In this document: one piece after another, positions 16,879-25,677 of the stretch
Layout: each line of letters opens with the position of its first letter
Numbering within the stretch: the first letter of the stretch is position 1
NCBI RefSeq assembly: GCF_004138135.1
Contig: NZ_RYFD01000002.1
Coordinates: 157,945-221,944, forward strand
Length of the DNA: 64,000 nt
Origin: Candidatus Oscillochloris fontis
GTDB taxonomy: Bacteria > Chloroflexota > Chloroflexia > Chloroflexales > Chloroflexaceae
Direction: 5' to 3'
Translations under genes and position numbers: made by a program
The notes under the pieces: model-generated
What the model saw: the letters and a program-made list of their open reading frames with translations, nothing else
Databases searched by the model: none
Told to the model about the DNA's origin: nothing

Positions 16879-16987
16879 ACGTCTTAGTGCCTTTGCGTCA
16901 AGAAGAGAATGCTATTTACTCCATAAAGTGAACAGATACGCGCCTTGGCGTCTTTGCGTTAAAGCCGTGATGCTAGGAGAAGAGACC
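16879..16987. repeat. decayed family-1 fragments in the transferase leader
   Basis: CTTTGCGTCAA, AGTGAACAGATACG, GGCGTCTTTGCGTTAA and ATGCTAGGAGAA are recognisable pieces of family-1 elements. The last one supplies the AGGAG in front of the start codon at 16988. Confidence 0.55.
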
Positions 16988-17644
16988 ATGGGCCGCTACT
17001 TCGAAGCCTTCCCGCCCCAGACCCGCCACTACAGCCCCCAACTGAGTGTTGAGCCAAGCATTGATCCCACGGCTCAGATCTTCAACTCGCACCTGGGCAG
17101 TTGGAGCGAGATCGGCCCACGGGTGGTGGTGAGCGAGAGCAACATTGGCGACTACACCTACGCCTCGAACGATACTCAGATCGCCTACAGTGAGATCGGC
17201 AAGTTCGGCTCGATTGCCGCCCACGTGCGCATCAACCCGGTCAACCACCCCATGCAGCGCGTAACCCAGCACCACTGCACCTACCGTCGGGTGGCTTACG
17301 GCTTCGATACGGCGGATGATGCTGAGATCTTCGCTTGGCGGCGGGCGGCACGCTGCGTGATCGGCCCTGATGTCTGGATCGGCCATGGGGCGATCATCAT
17401 GCCGGGGGTGACGATAGGAACCGGGGCGGTGGTGGGGTCGGGGGCGGTGGTAACGAAAGACGTAGAACCCTACATGATCGTGGTGGGTGTGCCCGCCCAC
17501 CCGGTGCGCCCGCGCTTTGATGCTGAGACGGTGGCGCAGTTGCTGGCGATTGCGTGGTGGGATTGGGACCACGCCACGCTGACTGAGCGCTTTCATGATC
17601 TGCTCGATATGCCTACGTTTTTGCAAAAATATGCAAAAACGTAG
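16988..17644 (+). CDS. phosphonate-associated hexapeptide-repeat transferase
   Basis: 218 aa, left-handed beta-helix acetyltransferase of the CatB/DapH type. Hexapeptide repeats cover roughly residues 30-75 and 125-165 (for example WIGHGAIIMPGVTIGTGAVVGSGAVV), with a central insertion NPVNHPMQRVTQHHCTYRR. Transferases of this group recur in C-P lyase loci (the phosphonate-metabolism hexapeptide family) and probably acetylate a phosphonate or an intermediate; the substrate is unproven. Start ATG 16988 with AGGAG eight bases upstream, a sequence that itself comes from a repeat fragment. Confidence 0.85.
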   Translation: MGRYFEAFPPQTRHYSPQLSVEPSIDPTAQIFNSHLGSWSEIGPRVVVSESNIGDYTYASNDTQIAYSEIGKFGSIAAHVRINPVNHPMQRVTQHHCTYRRVAYGFDTADDAEIFAWRRAARCVIGPDVWIGHGAIIMPGVTIGTGAVVGSGAVVTKDVEPYMIVVGVPAHPVRPRFDAETVAQLLAIAWWDWDHATLTERFHDLLDMPTFLQKYAKT

Positions 17645-17680
17645 CCATATTTAATCATCATAGTATGTGTGAATTTTTTA

Positions 17681-17756
17681 GGGCTACGCCCAAAACCCCG
17701 ATTTTTGTTGTTGTGTGGCGGCTACGCCGCCCCCAAACCTCCACCGAAGGTGATGT
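17681..17756. repeat. partial family-3 palindromic element
   Basis: GGGCTACGCCC, then TTTTTGTTGTTGTGTGGCGGC with GCCGCC, then CCACCGAAGGTGATG. It matches parts of the element at 28929-29083 and fills part of the gap between the transferase and phnD. The rest of the gap (17757-17878) is AT-rich and probably holds the phnD promoter, which I could not assign. Confidence 0.6.
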
Positions 17757-17878
17757 TTTCAAACATTGATTTGATCACGAATTTTAATAATTATAAATAA
17801 ACGATTTAATATCTGCATAATATGACCAGATTAAACTCACGGAGCGATAGTGTGGCTTTTTATAGACCCGGAGGGATT

Positions 17879-18949
17879 ATGCGGTTGCGTTCGCTAATGA
17901 GTCTCTTCACCCTGATCTTCGTCTTGTCGGCATGTTCTAGTACACCGGCATCCACCCCCTCTTCCAGCGCTCCGGCACCCAGCGCGGCTGCCGACACCTC
18001 CCCGATCATTATGGCCTGGTACCCCAACGAGTCGGGGTCGGAACTCGGCGCTGCGCGTGATGCCTTGGCGGCGGTGGTGAGTGAGGCGCTCAAGCGCCCG
18101 GTGCAGCACCAGACCACTACCGACTACATCATTGCGATTGAGGCCATGGCCAACAACAACGCTCACCTCGCCTTCTTTGGTGCCGAGGGCTATGTGCAGG
18201 CTCACGATAAGAACCCCAAGGTACTGCCACTGGTTCTTCCGAGCGGCACCGATGGCACCCTGAATGGCGCGGTCTACTATAGCTGGCTGGCCGTTATGCG
18301 TGGACAGGAAGGCAACTACCAGGAGAACGGTGCCTTCAAGCTCGACAACATCCAGGGCCAGCGCTTCTCCTTCGTCTCGAACAGCTCCACCTCTGGCTTC
18401 CGCGTGCCCTCGGCAAACATCCTCAATTACTTCTCGGCTCAGGAGAAGTGGAAGGATCTGACCTCAGATGATCTGATCGAGGGCGGTGCGGACAACTTCT
18501 TCTCCGAAGTGCAGTTTGGTGGCTCGCACCAGGGTTCGGCGGTCAACCTGATCTCCGGCAAGGTGGATGTGGCCGCCTTCTGCGATACCTGTGTCGAGAA
18601 CTATGTCACTCTGGTCGAAGGTACCGCCAACACGGCTGGCGCGGTCTATCGTGTCAACGAGAAGGCCGACGAGCCATTCACGCAGTATGCGGGCGCCGAG
18701 TTTGTGATCATCTCGGCCACCCCGGTGCTGAACGCGCCCTTTGTGGTGAATACCACGATGCTCACCGAGGCCGAGATCCAGACACTGAAGGACGCGCTTA
18801 CCTCGGATGCGGTGGCTCAGAACACCCAGATCTTCGCCCCCAAGGAGGTGGTCGAGGCGGGTTATAAGCCGCTCTTCCGCAAGACCAAAGACGAGCGCTT
18901 CGTGCTGGTCGAGGACGCCTTCTTTGACCCGATCCGGGCGCTGCGCTAA
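17879..18949 (+). CDS. phnD: phosphonate ABC transporter substrate-binding lipoprotein
   Basis: 356 aa. The start at 17879 has GGAGGG upstream. A lipoprotein signal peptide ends in the lipobox LSAC, followed by a Ser/Ala/Pro-rich linker and a PhnD-type periplasmic-binding fold starting IIMAWYPNESG. Further family blocks are AHLAFFGAEGYV, SFVSNSSTSGFRVPSANIL and GKVDVAAFCDTC. It would be tethered outside the membrane and pass phosphonates or phosphite-like anions to PhnE. A repeat separates it from phnC. Confidence 0.9.
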   Translation: MRLRSLMSLFTLIFVLSACSSTPASTPSSSAPAPSAAADTSPIIMAWYPNESGSELGAARDALAAVVSEALKRPVQHQTTTDYIIAIEAMANNNAHLAFFGAEGYVQAHDKNPKVLPLVLPSGTDGTLNGAVYYSWLAVMRGQEGNYQENGAFKLDNIQGQRFSFVSNSSTSGFRVPSANILNYFSAQEKWKDLTSDDLIEGGADNFFSEVQFGGSHQGSAVNLISGKVDVAAFCDTCVENYVTLVEGTANTAGAVYRVNEKADEPFTQYAGAEFVIISATPVLNAPFVVNTTMLTEAEIQTLKDALTSDAVAQNTQIFAPKEVVEAGYKPLFRKTKDERFVLVEDAFFDPIRALR

Positions 18950-18951
18950 GG

Positions 18952-19100
18952 GTAACTGTTCACACTTATCCTAGCATCTCGGTTTTGACGCCAAGACGCC
19001 AAGACGCCAAGCCTTCAAGATAAACACCCATCAAAACCTTTGCGTCTTTGCGCCTTTGCGTCAACCAAAGGCTTTGTTTACCCCAAGGGTGAACAGTTAC
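18952..19100. repeat. family-1 MITE-like element between phnD and phnC
   Basis: 149 bp, GTAACTGTTCACAC to GGGTGAACAGTTAC. The flanks (CGCTAAGG and CTACTCCA) do not match, so no target duplication is visible. Its long hairpin lies inside the transporter operon and could act as an mRNA barrier between the binding protein and the other components. Confidence 0.85.
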
Positions 19101-19124
19101 CTACTCCACCCGAAGGAGACTCCG

Positions 19125-19913
19125 ATGCACCTGCTCCAAGTGGACTCGCTCACCAAGCGCTATGGCCACGAGACCCTCGCACTGAACGAGATCAGTTTTG
19201 ATGTGCGCCCCGGCGAGTTTGTGGCCATCATTGGCCCCTCTGGGGCGGGCAAATCCACGCTGCTGCGCTGCCTCAATCGGCTGATTGACATTAGTAGTGG
19301 CCAGGTACACTTCGATGGGGTGAATGTCTCGTCGCTACGCGGTGCGGCCCTGCGCCGTCAGCGCACCCAGATCGGGATGATCTTTCAACACTACAACCTC
19401 GTCAACCGGCTGAGCGTGATCGAGAACGTGCTGCACGGACGGCTGGGCTATAAGGGCACCTTCGCGGGCATCCTGGGCCTCTATAGTGAGCAGGAGAAGC
19501 AGGACGCCGTGCGCATCATCGAGAGTGTCGGACTGGGCGAGCAGATCTACAAACGCTGCGACCAACTCAGCGGCGGGCAGAAGCAGCGCGTCGGGATTGC
19601 GCGGGCACTGGTGCAGCAGCCCAAGATGCTGTTGTGTGACGAGCCGATTGCCTCGCTTGACCCCAATTCTTCCAAGATCATCATGGATACGCTGCGCGAG
19701 ATCAACCAGAACCTCGGCATTACCGTGCTGGTCAATCTGCACCAAGTAGATGTGGCCCTGCGCTATGCCGACCGCCTGATCGGGATTAAGCGCGGCCAAC
19801 TCGTCTTTGATGGCGACCCCAACCTCATCACTGACCACCAGATCCATCAGATCTACGGCTCCGAGTCGGGTGATCTGATGCTCAACCCGCGTGAACGTTA
19901 TGCAGCCGCTTGA
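19125..19913 (+). CDS. phnC: phosphonate ABC transporter ATPase
   Basis: 262 aa. Walker A GPSGAGKST, signature LSGGQKQRVGIARAL, Walker B MLLCDEPIASLDP, and the PhnC-type Q-loop region IGMIFQHYNLVNRLSV. ATG 19125 has AAGGAGA eight bases upstream. It energises import through the two PhnE proteins encoded next, overlapping the first by 14 bp. Confidence 0.95.
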   Translation: MHLLQVDSLTKRYGHETLALNEISFDVRPGEFVAIIGPSGAGKSTLLRCLNRLIDISSGQVHFDGVNVSSLRGAALRRQRTQIGMIFQHYNLVNRLSVIENVLHGRLGYKGTFAGILGLYSEQEKQDAVRIIESVGLGEQIYKRCDQLSGGQKQRVGIARALVQQPKMLLCDEPIASLDPNSSKIIMDTLREINQNLGITVLVNLHQVDVALRYADRLIGIKRGQLVFDGDPNLITDHQIHQIYGSESGDLMLNPRERYAAA

Positions 19914-20688
19914 CATCTTCCAACTCCGCCGCCGCCACGCGATCTTCTTCTTTCTCGTGCTGGTCGCGCTGACCTACGGGGCCGTCTTGGTGACGGAGTA
20001 TGATACGGTGCGCGGCTTGACCGCACTGCCACGCGCCGCAACCTGGGCGGCGAGTAACTTTGTCCCCGATGCGGAGGCCTTCCGCCGCCTACCCCGCATC
20101 CTCGCCAAGTTGCTCGATACGGTGCTGATGGCGATCTCATCGGCAACGGTGGCCTCGGCATGTGGGTTGGTGGTGGCGCTGATGGGGGCCACGACGACGC
20201 GCTTGCACCCCTGGTTGAGCCTGCCTGCCCGTGGGATTGCCAGCGTCTTCCGCAATATTGATGTGTCGGCCTGGGCACTCATTCTGCTCTTCTCGTTTGG
20301 CCAAAGCTCCTACACCGGCTATTTTGCCCTCTTCTTTGTCACCTTCGGCTTCATCGTGCGCGTGATGATCGAGACCATAGACGAAGTCAGTACCGATTCG
20401 GTCGAGGCGCTGCGGGCGACCGGAGCGGGCTACCTGGCGATCATCAGCCAGAGCATCATCCCGGCCTGTCTGCCGCAACTGATCAGTTGGGTACTCTTCA
20501 TGATCGAGACCAACATCCGCAGCGCCACCCTGGTCGGTATTCTCACCGGCACCGGGATCGGCTTTGCCTTCGACCTCTACTTCAAGAGCTTCAACTACAG
20601 TTCGGCCAGTCTGGTGGTGCTCGTGATTGTGGTAGCCGTATTGTTGATAGAATCGCTATCGAATGCCATCCGACGGGCGGTGTTGTAA
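19900..20688 (+). CDS. phnE: phosphonate ABC transporter permease (first PhnE)
   Basis: About 262 aa with six likely membrane segments. The coupling-helix EAA loop reads SVEALRATGAGYLAIISQSIIP. PhnE forms the channel of the importer. ATG 19900 is preferred (GTG 19891 is also in frame), overlapping phnC. Its stop overlaps the start of the second permease gene (TAATG). Confidence 0.92.
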   Translation: MQPLDIFQLRRRHAIFFFLVLVALTYGAVLVTEYDTVRGLTALPRAATWAASNFVPDAEAFRRLPRILAKLLDTVLMAISSATVASACGLVVALMGATTTRLHPWLSLPARGIASVFRNIDVSAWALILLFSFGQSSYTGYFALFFVTFGFIVRVMIETIDEVSTDSVEALRATGAGYLAIISQSIIPACLPQLISWVLFMIETNIRSATLVGILTGTGIGFAFDLYFKSFNYSSASLVVLVIVVAVLLIESLSNAIRRAVL

Positions 20689-21512
20689 TGGCAGTAACGA
20701 CTCACTCTGGGCGTATTCGGGTGCGCCCGCTCACCAAGGCTAACCTGAGCATTCAGGTGACATTGATCGGCCTGACGCTGCTGACAATCTATAGCTTTAC
20801 CACCTTTGACGCCCGCAATATCAATCTCGTCGAGGCGCTGGGCGAGATGTTGAACAGCTTTCGCCTACTCTTCTTCGAGCCGCACCTAAAGAATACCGGC
20901 TGGGTTGAGTTGTGGCACGTCCTCTTGGTGACGATAGGGCTAGGCTTTCTGACCACCATTTTCGGCGCGATCATCGCCTTCTTTCTGGCGCTGCTGGCGG
21001 CCCAGAACCTCGCCCCGCGCTGGCTGGCCCAGGTGATCCGCGCTGGCACCGCCGTTGTCCGTGCCGTCCCCACCGTCCTTTGGGTACTCTTCTTTGCCGT
21101 CTCGGCGGGTCTCGGCAGCGTCGCCGCTGTCCTCGGCATGACCTTTCACTCGGCGGGCTACTTGATCAAAGCCTACTCTGAGTCGTTCGAGGAGATCGAA
21201 CCGGGGGTGCTCGAAGCCCTGCGGGCGAGTGGCGCAAGTTGGTGGCAGACGATCTTCCAGGCGGTGTTGCCCGCCTCTGCCTCGGCGCTGCTCTCGTGGA
21301 CCTTTGTGCGCTTTGAGATCAACTTCTCGACTGCGATTGCCATGGGCGCGACGGCGGGTGCCGGTGGGATCGGCTACAACATGTTTATGGCGAGTGTCTA
21401 TTACCTCGATCTGCGCGAACTCGGCGCACTAAGTTATGCCATCTTGCTCTTCGCCATGCTGCTAGAGTGGCTGGCCACCCGGATGAAGGCGAATTTGGGA
21501 GCGAAATCGTGA
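20688..21512 (+). CDS. phnE: phosphonate ABC transporter permease (second PhnE)
   Basis: 274 aa with membrane segments at about 25-45, 75-105, 120-150 and 210-265. The EAA loop reads EEIEPGVLEALRASGASWWQTIFQAVLP. Together with the first PhnE it probably makes a heterodimeric channel, as in other PhnDCEE systems. It converges with menE, whose stop is 14 bp away, and no clear terminator separates them. Confidence 0.92.
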   Translation: MAVTTHSGRIRVRPLTKANLSIQVTLIGLTLLTIYSFTTFDARNINLVEALGEMLNSFRLLFFEPHLKNTGWVELWHVLLVTIGLGFLTTIFGAIIAFFLALLAAQNLAPRWLAQVIRAGTAVVRAVPTVLWVLFFAVSAGLGSVAAVLGMTFHSAGYLIKAYSESFEEIEPGVLEALRASGASWWQTIFQAVLPASASALLSWTFVRFEINFSTAIAMGATAGAGGIGYNMFMASVYYLDLRELGALSYAILLFAMLLEWLATRMKANLGAKS

Positions 21513-21526
21513 GAGGTTACACTTCG

Positions 21527-22984
21527 TCACCCCATCTCCTCGCGCAACCGCGCCCGCTGCAACTTGCCCGATGCGGTACGTGGGAGCGCCTCGCGCACTA
21601 CAATGTCGCGCGGCAGTTTGTAACTGGCAAGCCGCTCACGCACAAAGGCGAGCAGTTCGGTGGCCGCAACCGGCTGCCGCAGCACCACCGCCGCCACCGG
21701 GCGCTGCCCCCACTGCGCATCGGGCATGCCCACCACCCCCGCCTCCACAACGGCGGGGTGAGCCAGGAGTGCCGCCTCGACCTCCGCCGGGTAGATGTTC
21801 TCGCCCCCGGAGATGATCAGGTCGCTGCGGCGCTCGACCACGTACAGGTAGCCCTCGGCGTCGCGGTAGCCCAGATCGCCCGTGTGCAGCCAGCCGCCGC
21901 GCAAGGCCGCCGCGCTGGCTGCGGGTTGCCCCACATAGCCGCTAGTGATGGTCGGGCCACTCAGCAGGATCTCGCCCACCTCGCCCGCTGCCGCCTCGCG
22001 CTCCACGGTGCCGATGCGTAGCCCCACTGGCAGGAGCGCGTGCCCCGCCGAGCCGAGTTTGCGCAGCGCGTCACCGGGGGCCAGCGTGGCCGCCTGCGAG
22101 GCACTCTCGGTCATGCCGTAGGTCTGGGCGACCGGCACGCCCATAGATGCGCAGCGCTCCAGCAGCGGGCGCGGGGCCGGGCCACCGCCGAGCAGCGCAC
22201 AGCGGAAGTGCTGCGGGTAGGGCGTTGCGCCACGTGCATCGAGCATGCGTTGCAGCGTCGTGGCCACCACGGAGATGATCGTGACCCGTTCGGTTTCGAT
22301 GGCGGTATTGACCGCATGGGCCTCGAAGCGTTCGTGCAGCACGATTGGGATGCCATAGATCGCCCCGCGCAGAATAATTGCCAGCCCGCCAACATGGAAC
22401 AGGGGCAACACGGCTAGCCAGCAGTCATCGGCGTGCAGTCCCAGGTTGAGTGCCGAGGCAGTCGCGTTCCACCAGTGGTTGCCGCAACTGAGCATAGCGC
22501 CTTTGGGGCTGCCGGTGGTGCCGGAGGTGTAGATGATGCTGTGCAGGGCGTTCAGGTCAAGATGCCGGGTTCCTCCCCCCAGCGGGGGGAGGTTAGGCGG
22601 GGGGAGATCATCCACGCCGTGGCTCCCCCCAGGCACGCTAAGGTGCGCCGCAAGATCGCGGTGCGCGGCATCATAGAGTAGTGCCCGCGCACCACTATCG
22701 TTCAGTTGAAACTGTAACTCGCTCGCCGTCAGCCGGGTGTTGAGCAGCACCAGTGCCGCGCCGCAGCGCGGCGCGGCGTGGATCAGGCTGACATATTCAA
22801 CCGAATTGCGCGCCAGCACCGCCACGCGCTCGCCCGGTTGCAGCCCCAGCGCCACCAACTGAGCCGCCAGCAGGTTGGCGCGCTGCTCAAGTTCGGCAAA
22901 TGACCAGCGCCCAGCGGCGCTGATCAGTGCAGTACGTGCAGGATGCGCAGCGGCACGCTGGGCGAGCCAATCAGGAATGTGCAT
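21527..22984 (-). CDS. menE: o-succinylbenzoate-CoA ligase
   Basis: 485 aa, ANL superfamily. AMP-binding P-loop YTSGTTGSPKGAM, QTYGMTESAS, GWLHTGDLGYRD, RRSDLIISGGENIYPAEVE and the late catalytic lysine in RTASGKLQR are intact. It activates OSB to OSB-CoA for MenB. Residues around 125-145 (DDLPPPNLPPLGGG) are encoded by a GC-rich palindromic stretch and look like an inserted linker. Last gene of the men cluster, 2 bp after menA. Confidence 0.92.
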   Translation of the reverse strand: MHIPDWLAQRAAAHPARTALISAAGRWSFAELEQRANLLAAQLVALGLQPGERVAVLARNSVEYVSLIHAAPRCGAALVLLNTRLTASELQFQLNDSGARALLYDAAHRDLAAHLSVPGGSHGVDDLPPPNLPPLGGGTRHLDLNALHSIIYTSGTTGSPKGAMLSCGNHWWNATASALNLGLHADDCWLAVLPLFHVGGLAIILRGAIYGIPIVLHERFEAHAVNTAIETERVTIISVVATTLQRMLDARGATPYPQHFRCALLGGGPAPRPLLERCASMGVPVAQTYGMTESASQAATLAPGDALRKLGSAGHALLPVGLRIGTVEREAAAGEVGEILLSGPTITSGYVGQPAASAAALRGGWLHTGDLGYRDAEGYLYVVERRSDLIISGGENIYPAEVEAALLAHPAVVEAGVVGMPDAQWGQRPVAAVVLRQPVAATELLAFVRERLASYKLPRDIVVREALPRTASGKLQRARLREEMG

Positions 22985-22986
22985 GG

Positions 22987-23892
22987 TTATCCCAACAACA
23001 GCCCCAAGGTCAACAAGCTACCAAAGATCAGATGCAAGCGCCCGGTGTCGCGCAGGGCCAGATTGAGCGTCTTACCGCGCTGCTTGCCCACCCGATCCAG
23101 CAGGTTGAGTCCTATCGGTGCGCTGATCCAGGTGAGTAGCACAAAGGGCGACGCGCCACCCCACATCCAGGGCAGTGCGGCGGTCAGGTAGGCCATGAGT
23201 ACCAGAATGGCAAACTCGCTGCGCGCAAAGAGTTCACCATAGATCACCGCCAGCGTGCGCTTGCCCACCCGCTTATCGGTGGGGGCGTCGCGTAGGTTAT
23301 TAACCACCAGAATCGCGGTGACGAGCATGGCGACCGGGAGTGCGGCCAGGAAGGCGACCAGACGGAACTCAAGGGTGTGCAGGTAGTCGGTGCCAACCAC
23401 AGCCACGATGCCAAAGAAGATGAAGGTGAAGACATCGCCCAGGCCGTTATAGCCGAGCGGGTAGGGGCCACCCGTGTAGAGGATGCCCGATGCAATCGAG
23501 AGCAGCCCGATGAGCAGAATCGGCCAGCCGCCGACCCAGATCAGGTAGGCTCCGCAGAGGGCAGCCAGCCCGAAACTGGCCAGCATCGCCGCACGCACCG
23601 TACCGGGGGGCACCAAGCCACTCTGGGTGACGCGCGTTGGCCCCAGGCGGTCGGGGGTGTCGGCCCCCTTCTGGTGGTCGAAGTAGTCGTTGGCCAGGTT
23701 GGTGCCGATCTGAATCAGCAGGCTGGCAAAAAAGGCCGCGAAGAAGGCTCCAATATTGATCTTGCGATCCGCGAGTGCGGTGGCGGTTCCCACTAACACC
23801 GGCACAACCGCAGCGGGGAGCGTGGGGACGCGGATGGCCATCAGCCAGACCTTGAGCGGGCTGAGTTCGGCAGTTTCGGTCGTTGAGTGCAT
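22987..23892 (-). CDS. menA: 1,4-dihydroxy-2-naphthoate polyprenyltransferase
   Basis: 301 aa, UbiA family with about eight membrane helices. The prenyl-diphosphate-binding motif is NLANDYFDHQKGADTPDR and the second Asp-rich motif is NNLRDAPTDKRVGKRT. It joins DHNA to the isoprenoid tail, giving demethylmenaquinone. AAGGT precedes the start. A repeat at 23914-24040 separates it from menB. Confidence 0.93.
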   Translation of the reverse strand: MHSTTETAELSPLKVWLMAIRVPTLPAAVVPVLVGTATALADRKINIGAFFAAFFASLLIQIGTNLANDYFDHQKGADTPDRLGPTRVTQSGLVPPGTVRAAMLASFGLAALCGAYLIWVGGWPILLIGLLSIASGILYTGGPYPLGYNGLGDVFTFIFFGIVAVVGTDYLHTLEFRLVAFLAALPVAMLVTAILVVNNLRDAPTDKRVGKRTLAVIYGELFARSEFAILVLMAYLTAALPWMWGGASPFVLLTWISAPIGLNLLDRVGKQRGKTLNLALRDTGRLHLIFGSLLTLGLLLG

Positions 23893-23913
23893 GGATCAAT
23901 ACCTTATGCTGGG

Positions 23914-24040
23914 GTAACTTTTCACACTTCTCCTAGCATCCAGATTTTGACGCAAAGACGCCAAGACGCAAAGCCTTCAAGAGAAACCCCTATCACAATC
24001 TTTGCGTCTTTGCGCCTTGGCGTCAACACGAGGATTCTGT
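23914..24040. repeat. family-1 MITE-like element, one end lost
   Basis: Starts GTAACTTTTCACAC and keeps the GACGCAAAG core arms, but the GTTAC end is missing where the menB stop codon begins. It splits the men operon between menB and menA. Confidence 0.75.
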
Positions 24041-24041
24041 T

Positions 24042-24869
24042 CTACGGATAGCGCCGGAAGCGCCGGAAGTTGGGCTTACGCTTCTCCAGGAACGCCTTCT
24101 TACCCTCCTGGGCCTCTTCACTCAGATAGTAGAGCAGCGTGGCATCACCGGCGAGTTGCTGCAACCCGGCGTGGCCGTCGGCGGCGGCGTTGATGGCCGC
24201 CTTGAGGAAGCGGATGGCCATGGGACTCTTATCCAGAATCTCGCGTGCCCACTGCACCCCTTCATCCTCTAGGCGCTCTAGCGGCACCACCGTATTCACC
24301 AGCCCCATGTCGAGCGCCTGCTGGGCGTTGTACTGGCGGCACATGTACCAGATCTCACGCGCCTTCTTGTCGCCAACCATGCGGGTGAGCAGGTTGGAGC
24401 CATAGCCAGCATCGAAACTACCCACCTTCGGCCCGGTCTGGCCAAAGATCGCGTTCTCCGCCGCAATCGTCAGGTCGCACACCACATGCAACACATGCCC
24501 GCCACCAATCGCGTAGCCCGCCACCAGCGCGATGACCGGCTTGGGAATGACGCGGATCAGGCGTTGCAGATCGAGGACGTTCAGGCGCGGTACCTTATCG
24601 CCCCCGACATAACCGCCCTCCCCGCGCACACTCTGGTCGCCGCCGGAGCAGAAGGCCATGTCGCCCGCGCCGGTAAAGAGGATCACCCCGATGCTCTCAT
24701 CATCACGGGCAAGGGAGAATGCCTCAAGAAGCTGGGTGGTGGTCTCCGGGCGGAAGGCGTTGCGCTTCTCAGGCCGGTTGATGGTGATCTTGGCGATCCC
24801 CTCACCACCAGCGTCGTGTTCGTACAGAATATCGCTATAGTTACCGACGTTCTTCCACTCGATGGGCAT
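24042..24869 (-). CDS. menB: 1,4-dihydroxy-2-naphthoyl-CoA synthase
   Basis: 275 aa, crotonase fold. MenB-specific features are the oxyanion-hole block [42 protein letters not shown], the active-site [12 protein letters not shown] and the end [16 protein letters not shown]. It cyclises OSB-CoA to DHNA-CoA. AAGGAGG lies six bases before the start. Confidence 0.96.
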   Translation of the reverse strand: MPIEWKNVGNYSDILYEHDAGGEGIAKITINRPEKRNAFRPETTTQLLEAFSLARDDESIGVILFTGAGDMAFCSGGDQSVRGEGGYVGGDKVPRLNVLDLQRLIRVIPKPVIALVAGYAIGGGHVLHVVCDLTIAAENAIFGQTGPKVGSFDAGYGSNLLTRMVGDKKAREIWYMCRQYNAQQALDMGLVNTVVPLERLEDEGVQWAREILDKSPMAIRFLKAAINAAADGHAGLQQLAGDATLLYYLSEEAQEGKKAFLEKRKPNFRRFRRYP

Positions 24870-24879
24870 GGACGCCTCC

Positions 24880-25677
24880 TTATTGCTGGGCTTCGTTTGG
24901 GTTCAATTCCGTCAGAAATCCTACCACAAGTTGGGCAAAGGCTTGGGGCTGTTCCAAATGAATGGCATGGCCAACATCGGGCATGTTCTCATGGCGTGCA
25001 TTGGGCATCAACTCGACCATCTGCTGGTTGATGCGGGTGAATTTGTGATCGAGCATCCCGCTGATGAGCAGGGTACGCATGGGGAGCGTGTTGAGCCGAT
25101 TCCAGAGCGACGCTTGGCGGCCAGTCCCCATATTGCGCAACGCAGCGGCCAAGCCCTCTGGGCGGCAGCGCAGGCGGCGCGCATAGAGCGCGGCGCGGGT
25201 GGCGGCGGGCAGCCGCGCTTGGTTGGCAAAGAGGGCAATATTCTGCCAGTAGTCGGCGAACCAGGCAATGCCCCGGCTGGTAATCTGGTCAGCCAGATCA
25301 TCATCGGCGGCGGCGCGCGCCACCCGCTCGGCGGGATCGGACAACCCCGGCGAAGCGCTCTCTAGGATCAGGCTGCGGATGCGCTGGGGGGCGGCGGCGG
25401 CGAGGTGCAACGCCACCCGCCCACCCATTGAGTAGCCCAGCAGATCGATCTGCGCCAGCCCCAGATCATCAAGCGTGGCCAGCAGATCATCCACACAACG
25501 CGGCATGGTGCGATCTGTCAGCGCAGATGCCCGCCCATGCCCCGGCAGATCGACCGCAATCACGCGGCGGTACGGAGTCAGGTGCGGAATCACCTCGGCC
25601 CACTCTTCGGCACTCCCTGTAAAACCGTGCAACAACACCAGAACCGGGCCATCACCATAACTATCCAACGGATACAT
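24880..25677 (-). CDS. menH: SHCHC synthase-like alpha/beta hydrolase
   Basis: 265 aa. [14 protein letters not shown] carries the oxyanion turn typical of Men[14 protein letters not shown] holds the nucleophile Ser, and GHAIHLEQP holds the catalytic His. MenH eliminates pyruvate from SEPHCHC. The role is supported by position: its ATG overlaps the menD stop codon and menB follows 10 bp later. Confidence 0.88.
   Translation of the reverse strand: MYPLDSYGDGPVLVLLHGFTGSAEEWAEVIPHLTPYRRVIAVDLPGHGRASALTDRTMPRCVDDLLATLDDLGLAQIDLLGYSMGGRVALHLAAAAPQRIRSLILESASPGLSDPAERVARAAADDDLADQITSRGIAWFADYWQNIALFANQARLPAATRAALYARRLRCRPEGLAAALRNMGTGRQASLWNRLNTLPMRTLLISGMLDHKFTRINQQMVELMPNARHENMPDVGHAIHLEQPQAFAQLVVGFLTELNPNEAQQ

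Noticed and set aside
16482..16987. Array-like block of repeats after phnM, possibly CRISPR
   Set aside because: The units are nested and tandem palindromic elements of 136 bp with 8-bp duplications, not short direct repeats with unique spacers, and no cas gene is near.
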